A stretch of 64,000 nt of DNA from Malania oleifera (lineage: Eukaryota; Streptophyta; Magnoliopsida; Santalales; Ximeniaceae): contig NC_080419.1 in the NCBI RefSeq assembly GCF_029873635.1, positions 74,946,597-75,010,596 on the forward strand, read 5' to 3'. Below the pieces are notes generated by a model. The model was not told the DNA's origin and searched no databases. It saw nothing but the letters and a program-made list of their open reading frames with translations. The position numbers and the translations under genes are program-made. This document shows, piece by piece, positions 1-10,030 of the stretch (positions within the stretch are counted from its first letter, which is position 1; each line of letters begins with the position of its first letter).

Positions 1-2
1 AA

Positions 3-34
<32 letters not shown>

Positions 35-48
35 GGAGTGTGTGTGTT
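3..48. repeat. (TG)n microsatellite
   Basis: Alternating TG with a short CG interruption runs from the window start to just before the first LTR retrotransposon. It is a simple sequence repeat with no coding content. Confidence 0.9.
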
Positions 49-104
49 GACATGTTGATCTTCAAGCTGATGGCTGAGGTTGCATTGGATTCTTCTGTTT
101 ATTT

Positions 105-236
105 TGTTAGCATATCTTCCTAAGTTACCCTTGTATTTTCCTAAGTTCCCCTTATAGTCTGCCTCCTTTAGCTATAAAAGGATGGCCCCTTATACAGTGT
201 TAATATGTACAATCTTGAGTTTCTCCTTTTCTAACA
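105..236 (+). repeat. 5' LTR of Copia-1
   Basis: This 132-bp terminal repeat has TG/CA ends and matches 5262-5393. It holds a TATA-like TATAAAAG near its middle, the likely element promoter. Confidence 0.95.
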
Positions 237-248
237 TGGTATCAAAGC
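237..248 (+). other. Primer binding site of Copia-1
   Basis: TGGTATCAAAGC begins at the first base after the LTR. It matches the usual plant initiator tRNA-Met site TGGTATCAGAGC with one change. Confidence 0.9.
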
Positions 249-1197
249 CTAGAATTTTTTTAAAACCTATTTTTCCTTTTCTTTGCCACTCCAACCCTCC
301 GTCTTCTACCTGTTTCCTGCAACCGCAGCCCTCTCGGTGTCCCATGCACGTAGTCTTCTCTGATAGGTCTCTGCCTCTCAGTTCGTCCTCATGTCTCCCA
401 TCTTCGGCTGGTGCATCTCCGGCTTCTTTCCGAAGGTTCTTGATTTTCCGGCAGCGTTTTTCTGGCATCACCTGAGAGATTCAAACTCTAGCGTCATCTC
501 TCTCTCCGTCAACCTATCGTCTACACAGTGCTCCATGGTTCTTGTTTCCGAATACCTCTCAGGGGTTGATGTCCTCATTGCTTCAGTTTTCTTTGCTAGA
601 TCTGCCACCGTTCCCGGTGGTCTCAACCAAGTGAGTGGTGTGCCAGCCCTTGCCGTCCGGGTCGTCTTCCCCGGCGAAAGCAGTGCCAGGTTCGTGGCAA
701 CCAAGAGGTTAAATAAAAAAAAAAAAAATTGGTTGATGATTCTACTTTCTTAAAAAGAGCGTTTTCCCCAGAAGATAATAGGATACTTAGTGGATTGTCT
801 ACTAGGGATTGAAAAGGAAGGTTCCTCAAAACTTGTTGGTTTAGAGGAAAATTGCACCAGAAACAGAATAGCAACCCCATAGGAACAGAGCAGCGCCTTC
901 TTTTTTTTTTTTTTTACTGTGCTTCCACTTTTTAAATATTGCCTTGGCACTTTTTTTTTTCTACATAACCACCAAGTGCAGGATATAGTTAACTCTGTGC
1001 ATCATGTGATGCCTCACCTCTCAGTCCCGTATTCAAATCTCTCTGGCAGCATTCTTTCTCTGACAAAGCATCATTTTTTTTAGGCGTGGTTTCTTTGAGA
1101 CTCGTCTCCCTGAGTGCTCGTCTCTCCCAAATTTGTCTCTTTGATTCCGTTAAATTGCTCTTTGCTCTACATCAGTTAGTCTTATCCATTTTTTTTA
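249..1197 (+). other. Untranslated leader of Copia-1
   Basis: About 950 bp separate the primer site from the gag homology. The stretch is pyrimidine-rich, with an A-run near 717-728 and T-runs near 901-916 and 951-960. I see no gene in it. The homopolymer runs suggest old internal insertions or slippage. Confidence 0.6.
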
Positions 1198-2190
1198 TTG
1201 GCTTCTTTAACTGATGTTGCACACCCCATAAAGATTGTTTTAAATGGCTCTAACTACAATGCTTGGGCTCAACAAATGTCAGTTTTTTTTATTGGTCCAC
1301 GATTATGGCGTTTTGTCATTGGCACAAAACCAAAACCCACCATAACTGCCATGCAATCCATAGAGAAGTTTGATGAGGCTCTTGATGAATGAGAAAGTAC
1401 TCACTGTAAGATCCTTTCCTAGTTTATTAATACATCAGTTCCTACTATTCAGAGTCTACTTCCTAAGTTTCGTAATGCCAAACTTGCCTAGGATTTTTTG
1501 GTAAAACGATACAACTGTGGCAGTGATGATGCTCTCAAGTTTCAATTGGAAACTAGGCTTTCTCAAATGCGTCAGGGACCTGGACAATCTATTGCCGCAT
1601 TTCAGGCTCAAGTTAGTGGCATTTGGGATCAAATTTCTCACGTTGACCCTGCTTTTTTTGATGAACAGTCAATTAAGCTTTTTGCTGCCTATCAGGATCA
1701 TCATTAGTTCCTATACTTTATGATGCATATCCAGGATGAATTTGAGAATACTCAAGCTTCTTTGTTACACCAATCTCCTCTTCCTACACTTGAGGTTGCT
1801 CTTGCGGAGCTCATTTCTGAGGAGACACGACAATAGACTTGTCGGGTTCATTCTACAGATATGGTCTTGGCTACTACTCAGACTAGCTCCTCTACTCCTA
1901 TTGCAACTGTTACTGCTTCTAAACTACCCCGTTTCCATGGCCAATGCCACTATTGTAAGGAAGACGGTCACCGTATTTTCGATTGTCCTAAGAAGAAGGC
2001 CAAGGATGCTAGGGATGCTCTCAAGGCTAAGACATCTTCCTCTTCCAGGCCTGTTGCTATTGTCTCCACCAGCTGCTCAGTTTCTGCACCTCCTTTGTCA
2101 TCTCTTTCTGTAGTTGAGTTTGAGGCAATTATCACCCAAGTTCTATCCTGCACTTCTACTGTCTTATCAGTCTCCACAGGTACCTCTACA
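1198..2190 (+). pseudogene. Copia-1 gag remnant
   Basis: Read in a single frame, this region gives a Copia gag. An N-terminal block contains LNGSNYNAW and is followed by a UBN2-like middle region and a CCHC zinc knuckle (CHYCKEDGHRIFDC) near 1945-1990. The expected ATG is lost: the sequence reads ATTGGCTTC, so an extra T splits the start codon. At least four in-frame stops interrupt the reading frame (for example at 1390, 1705 and 1834). The zinc knuckle keeps all four metal ligands. The protein would have packaged element RNA in virus-like particles. The frame is lost around 2190, where protease begins. Confidence 0.85.
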
Positions 2191-2192
2191 CC

Positions 2193-3768
2193 TTGGTTAT
2201 TGACTCTGCCTGTTGCAATCATATGACCTTTGATTCCTCTTTAGTGATGCATAAGCAGTCTTTAAATCTTGTTCCCTTAATTTATACTACTGATGGTTCG
2301 CATATGTCTATTAATCATCTTGGTCATGTTTCTACTCCTACTTTTTCTGTACCTAACACATATGTTGTGCCTAACTTGTCTCTTAATCTCCTTTCTGTTG
2401 GTCAACTTGTTGAAAGTGGTTTGATCTTAACCTTTTCTCACAAAGGTTGTGATGTGCAGGATCTGAAGATGGGCCAGCTTGTTGGGATCGGGCGTAAAGT
2501 TGATTGCCTTTTCGATCTTACATCTCTGCATTTGCCTCGTTCCTGTTCTCCTCCGTCTCTTTCTGCTGTAGTGTCTTCCAGTGTTTAGCATAATTGTCTC
2601 GGTTATACCTCGTTGTCTCATGTTTAGTCTTTAGCTTCTAGTGGTTGCTTAGGAAATGTTAAATTTGAACATTTTGATTGTATGCCTTGTCAACTTGGGA
2701 AACGGAAAGCTTTACCTTTTAATGAAAGTAATTCTTTGTCTTCTGCACCTTTTGATTTGGTTCATTATGATATTTAGGGACCTACTCTTGTCCTTACTAA
2801 GGGCGGGTCTCATTACTTTGTCATTTTTATCAATGATTACTCTCGGTATACATGGATTTATCTTTTACATGATCACACTGGGTTACTTAATGCTTTTTGT
2901 GACTTTTAGTAGATGATTAAAACTCAGTTTGATCGCACCATTAAAGTCTTTCATCCGAATAATGCCCTGGAATATACTTCTACCCCTTTCATTGAAGAAC
3001 TTTGAGAGGCTAGCACCTTATCCCATCGACCCTATTCCTCCACCTCCCAACAGAATGGTCGTGTAGAATGTAAGCATCGTCACATTCTTGACACTGTTCG
3101 CTCTCAACTCTTCTCTGCATCCCTCCCAGAATCCTTTTGGGGTGAAGTTGCTCTTACTGCTGTTTACACTATTAATTGGGTTCCAACCCCTACTCTTTCC
3201 AATAAATCCCCATATGAGGCTCTCTATGGAAAGGTACCTGATTATTCCCTTCTTAAAGTATTTAGTTGTGCTTGCTTTGTTTTGCTCCCACCTCATGAAC
3301 ATACCAAACTTGAACCTCGCTCTCGTCTCTATTGCTTTCTTGGTTATGGCATTGAACATAAGGGATATCGGTGCTACGACCCCATAGCCAAGCATTTTCG
3401 AGTCTCTCAGCATGTTCAGTTTTGGGAATACAAAATGTTCACTAGTATCTCTCCATTTTCTTCTGATTGTCCCTCATACTCTCCCATTTTCACTAATCCT
3501 GCCATAGATCCCTCTCCCACTTTCTCTTCTAATTCAGGTTATGACAGCTCATCAGGTGATCCTTCCGTGTCTGCCGCTCCCAAACCTAGCCCGTTTGATG
3601 ATCATGCCATCGCTTCCACTCCGCCTGAGTCCTATGATTTGGATGTTTGTCATTCTAGTTAGGTAAGGGCACCTCCTACCTATCTTAGTGATTATCACTA
3701 TTTTTCTACTTTTGACTCCCTTCACGAGCCTCGCAGTTATCGCGAAGCTTGTTCTATTCCTGTTTGGA
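2193..3768 (+). pseudogene. Copia-1 protease and integrase remnant
   Basis: The frame shifts by one relative to gag. The protease is recognisable from VIDSACCNHMT near 2196-2230; the Ala in DSA is found in some Copia lineages and need not be a mutation. Integrase follows, with a GPTLVLTKGGSHYF block near 2780 and an SQQNGRVE-like block near 3050. A proline- and serine-rich linker (about 3440-3660) leads to reverse transcriptase. Several stops break the frame (2586, 2776, 2908, 3003, 3660). The product would have cut the polyprotein and inserted element cDNA. Confidence 0.85.
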
Positions 3769-5248
3769 ATGTCTGAAGAACTTGACGCACTTCACAAAAC
3801 TCATACTTGGGACCTGGTTGATCTGCCTCTTGGTAAGACTGTAGTTGGGAACAAATGGGGGTATAAACGGAAAACAAACTCTGATGGTTCTGAAGTAAGA
3901 CTTAAAGCTCGTTTAGTGGCAAAAGGCTTTACTCAGGAATATGACATTCATTATAAGGAGACATTTGCCCCTGTTGCTCGTATTACCTCTGTTTGCTCCT
4001 TTTTGGTTGTTGCCTCTGCTCGAAGATGGCCTTTATTTCAGATGGATGTCAAGAATGCCTTCTTACATGGTGATTTGGCTGAGGAGGTATATATGCAGCC
4101 CCCTCCTGGGTATCATCATTCTCCTGGTAAGGTCTGTCATCTTCGTCGTGCTTTATATGGGCTTAAGCAAGCTCCCTGTGCTTGGTTTGCCAAGTTTAGC
4201 TCCACTATTGCACAACTTGGGTTTGCTTCTAGCCCCTATGATTCAGCCCTTTTTACCCGTCACACTGCTGTTGGCATCACTATTCTACTACTTTATGTTG
4301 ACGATATGATCATTACTGGTGATGATACTTCTAGTATTCATGAGCTTAAGCAATTTCTGTGTCAGCAATTTGAGATGAAAAACCTCGGTTCTCTTCGCTA
4401 CTTCCTTGGCTTAGAAGTGTCCCCTACCTCTGATGGCTACTCCTTGACCCAAGGCAAATATGCCTTTGATCTTCTCACACATGCTGGTCTCACCGATTGT
4501 AAGATAACTGATAGTCCACTGGAGCCCAACATCAAGCTTCGTCCTACTGATGGGAAGCTCCTTCCCGATGCCACTTGTTACCGCCAACTTGTTGAGAGCT
4601 TGATTTATCTCACTATCACTCGACCAGACATTGCCTATGCAGTGCATCTTGTTAGCTAGTTTATGTCGGCTCCTCGTTCCATTCACTATGCAGCTGTTCT
4701 TCGCATCTTACGATATGTAAAGGGCACATTATTTCATGGACTTTTTTTTTTCCTCTTCCTCATCCTTGATGTTACAAGTTTATTCAGATGCTGATTGGGC
4801 AGGGGACCCTACTGATTGTCGGTCTACCACTGGTTTTCTTTTTTTACTTGGTGACTCTCTTATCTCTTGAAGGAGCAAAAAGCAAACAGTTGTTGCTCGC
4901 TCTAGCACTGAGGCTGAGTATCATGCTCTCACTGATACTACTTCTGAACTTCTTTGGCTTTGTTGGCTTCTTCAAGATATGGGTATTCCTCAGCCCTTGA
5001 GCACTTCACTTTATTGTGACAATCATAGTGCTGTCCAGATTGCTCACAACGATGTTTTTCATGAACGCATCAAACACATCGAAATCTACTGTCATTTTGT
5101 GCGTCATCATCTTCAGGACGGGACACTTCGCCTCTTGTCAGTTCCTTCAGCTGATCAGTTGGCTGATATCTTCATGAAAGCTCATCCACCTAGTCGTCAT
5201 CGTGGTTTGGTCTGCAAACTCCAGATGACATTTTCGATACCACCTTGA
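3769..5248 (+). pseudogene. Copia-1 reverse transcriptase / RNase H remnant
   Basis: A third frame starts near MSEELDALHKTHTW at 3769. The reverse transcriptase is unusually well preserved. It has LVAKGFTQ, then QMDVKNAFLHG near 4040, LYGLKQAP near 4155 and the catalytic LLYVDD near 4290. This frame runs open to a stop at 4657, where TAG follows HLVS. A second frame change occurs in the T-run at 4741-4752. RNase H continues with STEAEYHALT and LYCDNHSAVQIAHN and ends at a TGA at 5246. The enzyme would have copied element RNA in the cytoplasm. The breaks rule out function. Confidence 0.88.
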
Positions 5249-5252
5249 GTTT

Positions 5253-5261
5253 GAGAAGGGA
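5253..5261 (+). other. Polypurine tract of Copia-1
   Basis: GAGAAGGGA ends exactly at the first base of the right LTR, the position expected for the plus-strand primer. Confidence 0.8.
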
Positions 5262-5393
5262 TGTTAGCATATCTTCCTAAGTTACCCTTGTATTTTCCTA
5301 AGTTCCGCTTATAGTCTGCCTCCTTTAGCTATAAAAGGATGGCCCCTTGTATAGTGTTAATATATACAATCTTGAGTTTCTCCTTTTCTAACA
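5262..5393 (+). repeat. 3' LTR of Copia-1
   Basis: This 132-bp repeat matches the left LTR with about four substitutions and is followed directly by the TATTT duplication. Confidence 0.95.
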
Positions 5394-5398
5394 TATTT

Positions 5399-7037
5399 AA
5401 TAACTATTAATCGCCTTTTTATGTGTTAAAAATAATATTAAATTATTAAAATTTACATAACTGTAAATCGTTTGTTGAGTATATATATATATATACACTT
5501 CCCACGGTGGAAATGACTGGTTTCATTATTTCTAAACCTTTTGTTTTTACCAATTAGGATTTACAATTATTGTCAAATTGATTGTCATAGATTACATTAA
5601 CTAATGTCTCATCTTGATCCATTAGTTTTAGAATCGATGAGATGAGTTGTTACTATTATTATCAATGCAATGCTTCTATGTCACTGTAATTTCTATATTC
5701 TTAGTCCATGTAATTTGAACTAAATGCAACATTTACTAATTAATTATCATCTCACGTTATGCTAAACCATTTAATCCTAAAAGAATTACAAGTTATAGTG
5801 TGCCATTCTTAATTTCATTTTAGACTTTGCTATTGTACGTATTTATTTTCCGAGCATAGTATTATGTTTGTTCATTTATAGCTAATTTAATATTCATGGA
5901 ATAAAAAATAAGAAAATTTTGGGTTGTATACGAGAAGTCTCATAAATATAATTAGGGTAACAGCAAATTGTGGAAAGTACAACTTCGAAAATTTCTCCAT
6001 ACTTCACAATATTTTCTCTAGGCTTATTTTATAAACCAAATTTGTTAAATTATTAAAACTTACAATAATACCTTTATTAAAAACAAAAATTGCTAAAGAA
6101 GTTTGCAGCACCATTTTGGTAGTGAATAATATGAAAACCTTTAAAAACTTTCAAGGACATGGAGGGGGGACACCATTCAATCAGAACAAAAAATTAATGA
6201 CTAGCTTTGCCCTATAAACTGATAATTAAATGGGTACACATTGGCTTGTGAATGTATATATATATAAGAGCTACTTTTAATATTATTAATGTTTTTTTTT
6301 TTTTTTGTCATTGCTAGACATATAATTAATGTTGTTGTTCAAGTTGTTGGCTAGCTTAATTATGTGTGTAAATGTTGTAGCTAGCTTGCAACTTCAACTT
6401 CCAGTTGGGCTCCAGTTTTGTATTTAGAAGCTAATTAAATTAATTAATTTCCATATATATAACTAAGAACCTATACATTCCATTTTTCCCTTTCAAATAA
6501 AATGATTGAACCAATAAATTAATCAATAATTATATTGATGTTAATGATGTAATAAATAATAAGTAATTATCTTCATTATTTCATCAAGTAACTTTCAATG
6601 CATACACAGTAATTAATCAATTAACTAATTATACCTATATGTAGGTAGGTAGCTTGCTAGCTCACTCCCTCCAAATTAATTAAGACAGTGAGCATGAACT
6701 TCTATATATGTTAATGGAGTTCTCGAATTCTAATCTTGACCAAAGATGCAAAATAAGAGCGTATCAATATTCATTGCCTCGTTGATAAGCTTCCCCACTA
6801 TTAAATCCACACACATGCGAGAGGGAAAAAAAAGTTGTCCTTAATTACCACGAATTAGCTAACAAGAAGTTAGTTTAATGATGAAGTTGACTTCAACATA
6901 TGGGAGAATAAGTTAACTATCGGGTTGTTCATAAGTACATATATATTGTAACAATTGTACTGATCTATACCGCACTGTTCTACACTTTTACCAGTAGTAG
7001 TAATACGCAGTACTAATTGTGTTTGTGTGCAAATGAC
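5399..7037. other. AT-rich intergenic stretch
   Basis: No coding homology is seen on either strand. The stretch contains short TA runs (about 5480-5494 and 6257-6266) and a T-run near 6293-6306. I see nothing else in it. Confidence 0.6.
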
Positions 7038-7162
7038 TGTGTGTGTGTGTATGCGTGTGTATGTGCATGCGCGTGTGTGTGCGTGTGTGCTTGTGTATGT
7101 GCATGTGTGTGTGTGTGTGTGTGCGTGTGCGTGTGTGTGCATGTATGTGCGTGCATGTATTT
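7038..7162. repeat. Long imperfect (TG)n microsatellite
   Basis: About 125 bp of TG dinucleotides, interspersed with GC, AT and TA steps. The long His/Thr-rich minus-strand reading frame here is an artefact of the repeat. Confidence 0.9.
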
Positions 7163-8513
7163 GTAGAAGTATTATAATTTAGAAGAGAATATGATTTTTA
7201 CATGTGGATTATAATTTGTCCTTTCAGATGTCGAAAAGTTTGGTTTGGTAATATATTCATGGAAGGAATTTCTAAAACTAGTATGTTATTTACTCCTATT
7301 ATAAGATTATTGTTGTTATTGATTGTGAATTTGATTCCCAAGATGCTTTTCTTTGTATTATGTGAAAGTCATCATAAAAAATCTCATTTTATGAAATATG
7401 TTTATTCTATTTATAAATATTAGTCATTTGCATGTCATTTTGTTTAGAGATAACATTAGGAGACTACTAATTGTATAACAAGAAAGCGACCACTTATGTT
7501 TCTTCCTAAATCACTTGCAATTGCATGAAGTGCAAGATCATGATCTACTTTTTCATTTTGTTCATACTTCTCATGAGCACATGTTGTGTGCATAGGATAT
7601 GCACACAACTGCAAGCATTTGCTCTTCACCCAAGTACTCAGCTAGTATCCTATATATATACAAATATTGAAGGATTAGAAAATAGGGATCTTTGCAACAT
7701 TATAGATCTGAAGTATGGGAAAGAGGGAGAGGGAGTGAATCTCTAAATTACCTTGACCAAGTTGGCAAGCTTAATATGAGATTGGATTGGGAGTAGATGG
7801 TGAGATAATGGTAAAAGCTACATATCCACAAAGTTGCTACTAACCTATTTCATCTTAAATGGGATTAGAACACCTAATTAATTTCTTTCATTGCACTATT
7901 CCCTTTACTCATTCATTATATGCATGTGTTCATTGAAGTTTAGACCCGTTCAAGAATGGTTACTATACATTCATGTCTTATCTTACATGTGTGACAAATC
8001 AATTAATATTCAATTGATTATTAGTCATACTATGTACATTAATAATCAATTGAACATGTTAATTATTTGTTTCATTTATGATTAGTGATTTTCTTATTTC
8101 AACCATTCTTGAATTGTTCAAAGTGGACAGTTTAGGAAGTTGTATTTACATTGTTGTCATAGTTCACGCATTGTTCATTGTCATTACATATTTCGAAAAC
8201 GTCTCTACTTATGCTCTCTAGGCGCATAGTGGAGTGTCGTGACAATTTGTTAGTGATGAAAAACTAGTAACATGTTCACTTCCCCTATCTCATGTATTTG
8301 GAGAGTCATGGGGAGATGCTACTGAAATTTAGAATGACTATGATCAAGGAATTTGAGCGATTGACTGCAATGTAAATGCAACATTCCTTAATGGGATATG
8401 ATTTGTACCGTATAGACAAAAGGTGGTTGATTTTAGGATTCATGATGCATGCCTCATAAACATTTTGAGATTATAATTAACATCATTTACTTGAACATGT
8501 TATATGGTAATAA
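7163..8513. other. AT-rich spacer upstream of the CACTA coding region
   Basis: No reliable gene is seen. The CACTA 5' terminal inverted repeat should lie here or just upstream, but I could not identify a convincing CACTAC end. Confidence 0.5.
8011..8052. repeat. 13-bp perfect inverted repeat
   Basis: CAATTGATTATTA (8011-8023) faces its exact reverse complement at 8040-8052 across a 16-nt loop. It may be a subterminal repeat of the neighbouring CACTA element or a chance AT-rich hairpin. Confidence 0.5.
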
Positions 8514-8669
8514 ATGAACGTGGATAAGAGTTGGATGAGAGCTCAGGGTAGGTTTCTGCATGAATATGTGAAAGGGGTACATGATTTCATAGAGTTTGCA
8601 TGTCCTCGTGCAGACAAATCTAGTAGAATAAGGTGTTCTTGCAAGAAATACCAAAACATAACATTTTGA
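8514..8669 (+). pseudogene. CACTA transposase-associated domain (N-terminal exon)
   Basis: A 51-codon frame opens at ATG 8514 with MNVDKSWM. It holds VHDFIEFACPRADKSSRIRC and CSCKK, the signature of the Transpos_assoc family, which normally precedes Tnp2. A TGA at 8667 cuts it off. The same frame continues past it through an Asp/Glu-rich stretch (8769-8800) into the next block at 8844, so the stops are secondary damage and not the true end. Homologues continue with HIDLV at this point, which is also readable here. Confidence 0.75.
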
Positions 8670-8843
8670 CACATTGATTTGGTTCAAACACATTTGTTAG
8701 ACAATGGAATGGACAAAATCTACACAACATAGGAGATTCACGATGAAAATTACACATTTTTGAGTGATGATGATGATGATGAAGATGAAGATGAGGGGGC
8801 AAATATAGTAGGTGACGATACACGTTTAAAAGGGTTAATCTAA

Positions 8844-10020
8844 ATGTTAGGTGACTTGCAAAGGGAGATTACAGTGTACATGGAGGATGTCAATGTGTCG
8901 TGTACTAGTGTTGAATCTACTTCAGTACGTACCATACCTTGTGATCTTAGTCAATTAAAAAACCTCAGTAAACCATTTGCTAATCTTGTGAGGGATGCAC
9001 GGGTGCTCCTATATCTAAACTGTAAAAAGTTCTCAAAATTGGAGTTCTTGATAAAGTTGCTCCATGCAAGGACAATGCATGGGTTATCTCAGAGCGCATT
9101 CAACATGCATTTAAGCCTCATTAAGGCGGCACTGCCTGATAATGAAACACTTCCAAAGTATTTTTCAGAGGTGAAGACATACATGCATGAATTAGGTCTC
9201 GGTTACACTCTAATACATGTGAGTAGGTATGATTGGCCACTTTTTTATGGTGAATTCGAAAAATGTGAATGAGTGTCCAGAATGTGGTGAACCGATGAAT
9301 AAAATTAATCAGAGGAAGGGTAAAAAGATCCCCTAAAAAATTTTGCGATATTGTCCATTAATACCAAGGCTTCAAAGATTATACATTTACAGACATACTG
9401 CTGCAGATATGAGATGACATAAAAAGAAACGTCTTCAAGAGGAAAACACCCTTAGCCATCCAGCAGACTTGGAAGCTTGGGCCAAGTTTTATAAAATGCA
9501 TCCATGGTTTTCTAGTGATCCGTGCAACATCAAGCTTGGCCTTGCTTCAGATGGTTTCAATACTTTCAGTAACATGAACAACCCGTATAGCATGTGGTCA
9601 GTTATGATGATGTCATACATGTCACCATGGTGATGTATGAAAGAACTCTTCATTTACATGTCTCTGCTTATTCATGGACCGAGGGTACCTGGTAATGATA
9701 TTGATGTTTACTTGAGGCCATTAATTGATGAATTGAAAGAACTATGCGAAAAGGGAGTGGATACATTTGATGTGGAAGCTGGGACAACATTTTGGATGCA
9801 TGATGCACTATTGTGGACAATTAATGATTTCCCCGCCTATGACAATCTATCCGACTGGAGCACCAAATGTTACTTAGCATGCCCAGTGTGTAATAAGGAT
9901 GTTAGGTCCTTATCCTTGAAGCATGGATACAAGTTCTACGACCTGGACATCCTTGGAGGACTCGTGGTGTTAAAAGTTTTAATGGAAAACCTGAACAAAG
10001 GTTGCATCCAAACCAACTAA
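8844..10020 (+). pseudogene. CACTA Tnp2 transposase, N-terminal and catalytic part
   Basis: The first part (8844-9272) has KFSKLEFLIKLLHA and LGLGYTLIHV, matching the Tnp2 N-terminus. After a frame change, a cysteine pair (ECPECGEP near 9270) is followed by GLASDGFNTF near 9540, which carries a conserved Asp of the catalytic domain. The 9637-10020 block has GNDIDVYLRPLIDELKEL, FWMHDALLWTINDFPAYDNL and LACPVCN, diagnostic of Transposase_21. Stops at 9272, 9337, 9633 and elsewhere and at least one frame change make it inactive. Homology stops abruptly after LHPNQL near 10030, where foreign sequence begins, and resumes at about 12241. Confidence 0.85.
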
Positions 10021-10030
10021 GTAGGAGTTG

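Larger units (their letters stand above)
105..5393 (+). mobile_element. Copia LTR retrotransposon (Copia-1), complete but dead
   Basis: The element is bounded by two 132-bp direct repeats, both starting TGTTAG and ending CTAACA. It is flanked by a perfect 5-bp target-site duplication, TATTT (100-104 and 5394-5398). A tRNA-Met primer site follows the left LTR and a purine tract precedes the right LTR. The internal order is gag, protease, integrase, reverse transcriptase, RNase H, which defines the Copia superfamily. The coding region carries many in-frame stops and at least three frame changes, so it cannot make a polyprotein. The LTRs differ at about four positions, which looks young compared with the decay of the coding region. 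The very short LTRs suggest an Ale/Retrofit-like lineage, but that is only a guess. Confidence 0.95.

Noticed and set aside
6870-7142. 90-codon minus-strand frame rich in His and Thr
   Set aside because: It is the translation of a TG/CA microsatellite plus flank.
7525-7746. 73-codon + frame with a hydrophobic N-terminus, possibly a secreted peptide
   Set aside because: There is no homology, no conserved cysteine spacing, no clear promoter and no second copy; chance frames of this size are common in AT-rich DNA.
8620-8823. Minus-strand His-rich frame
   Set aside because: It is antisense to the Asp/Glu-rich linker of the CACTA transposase.
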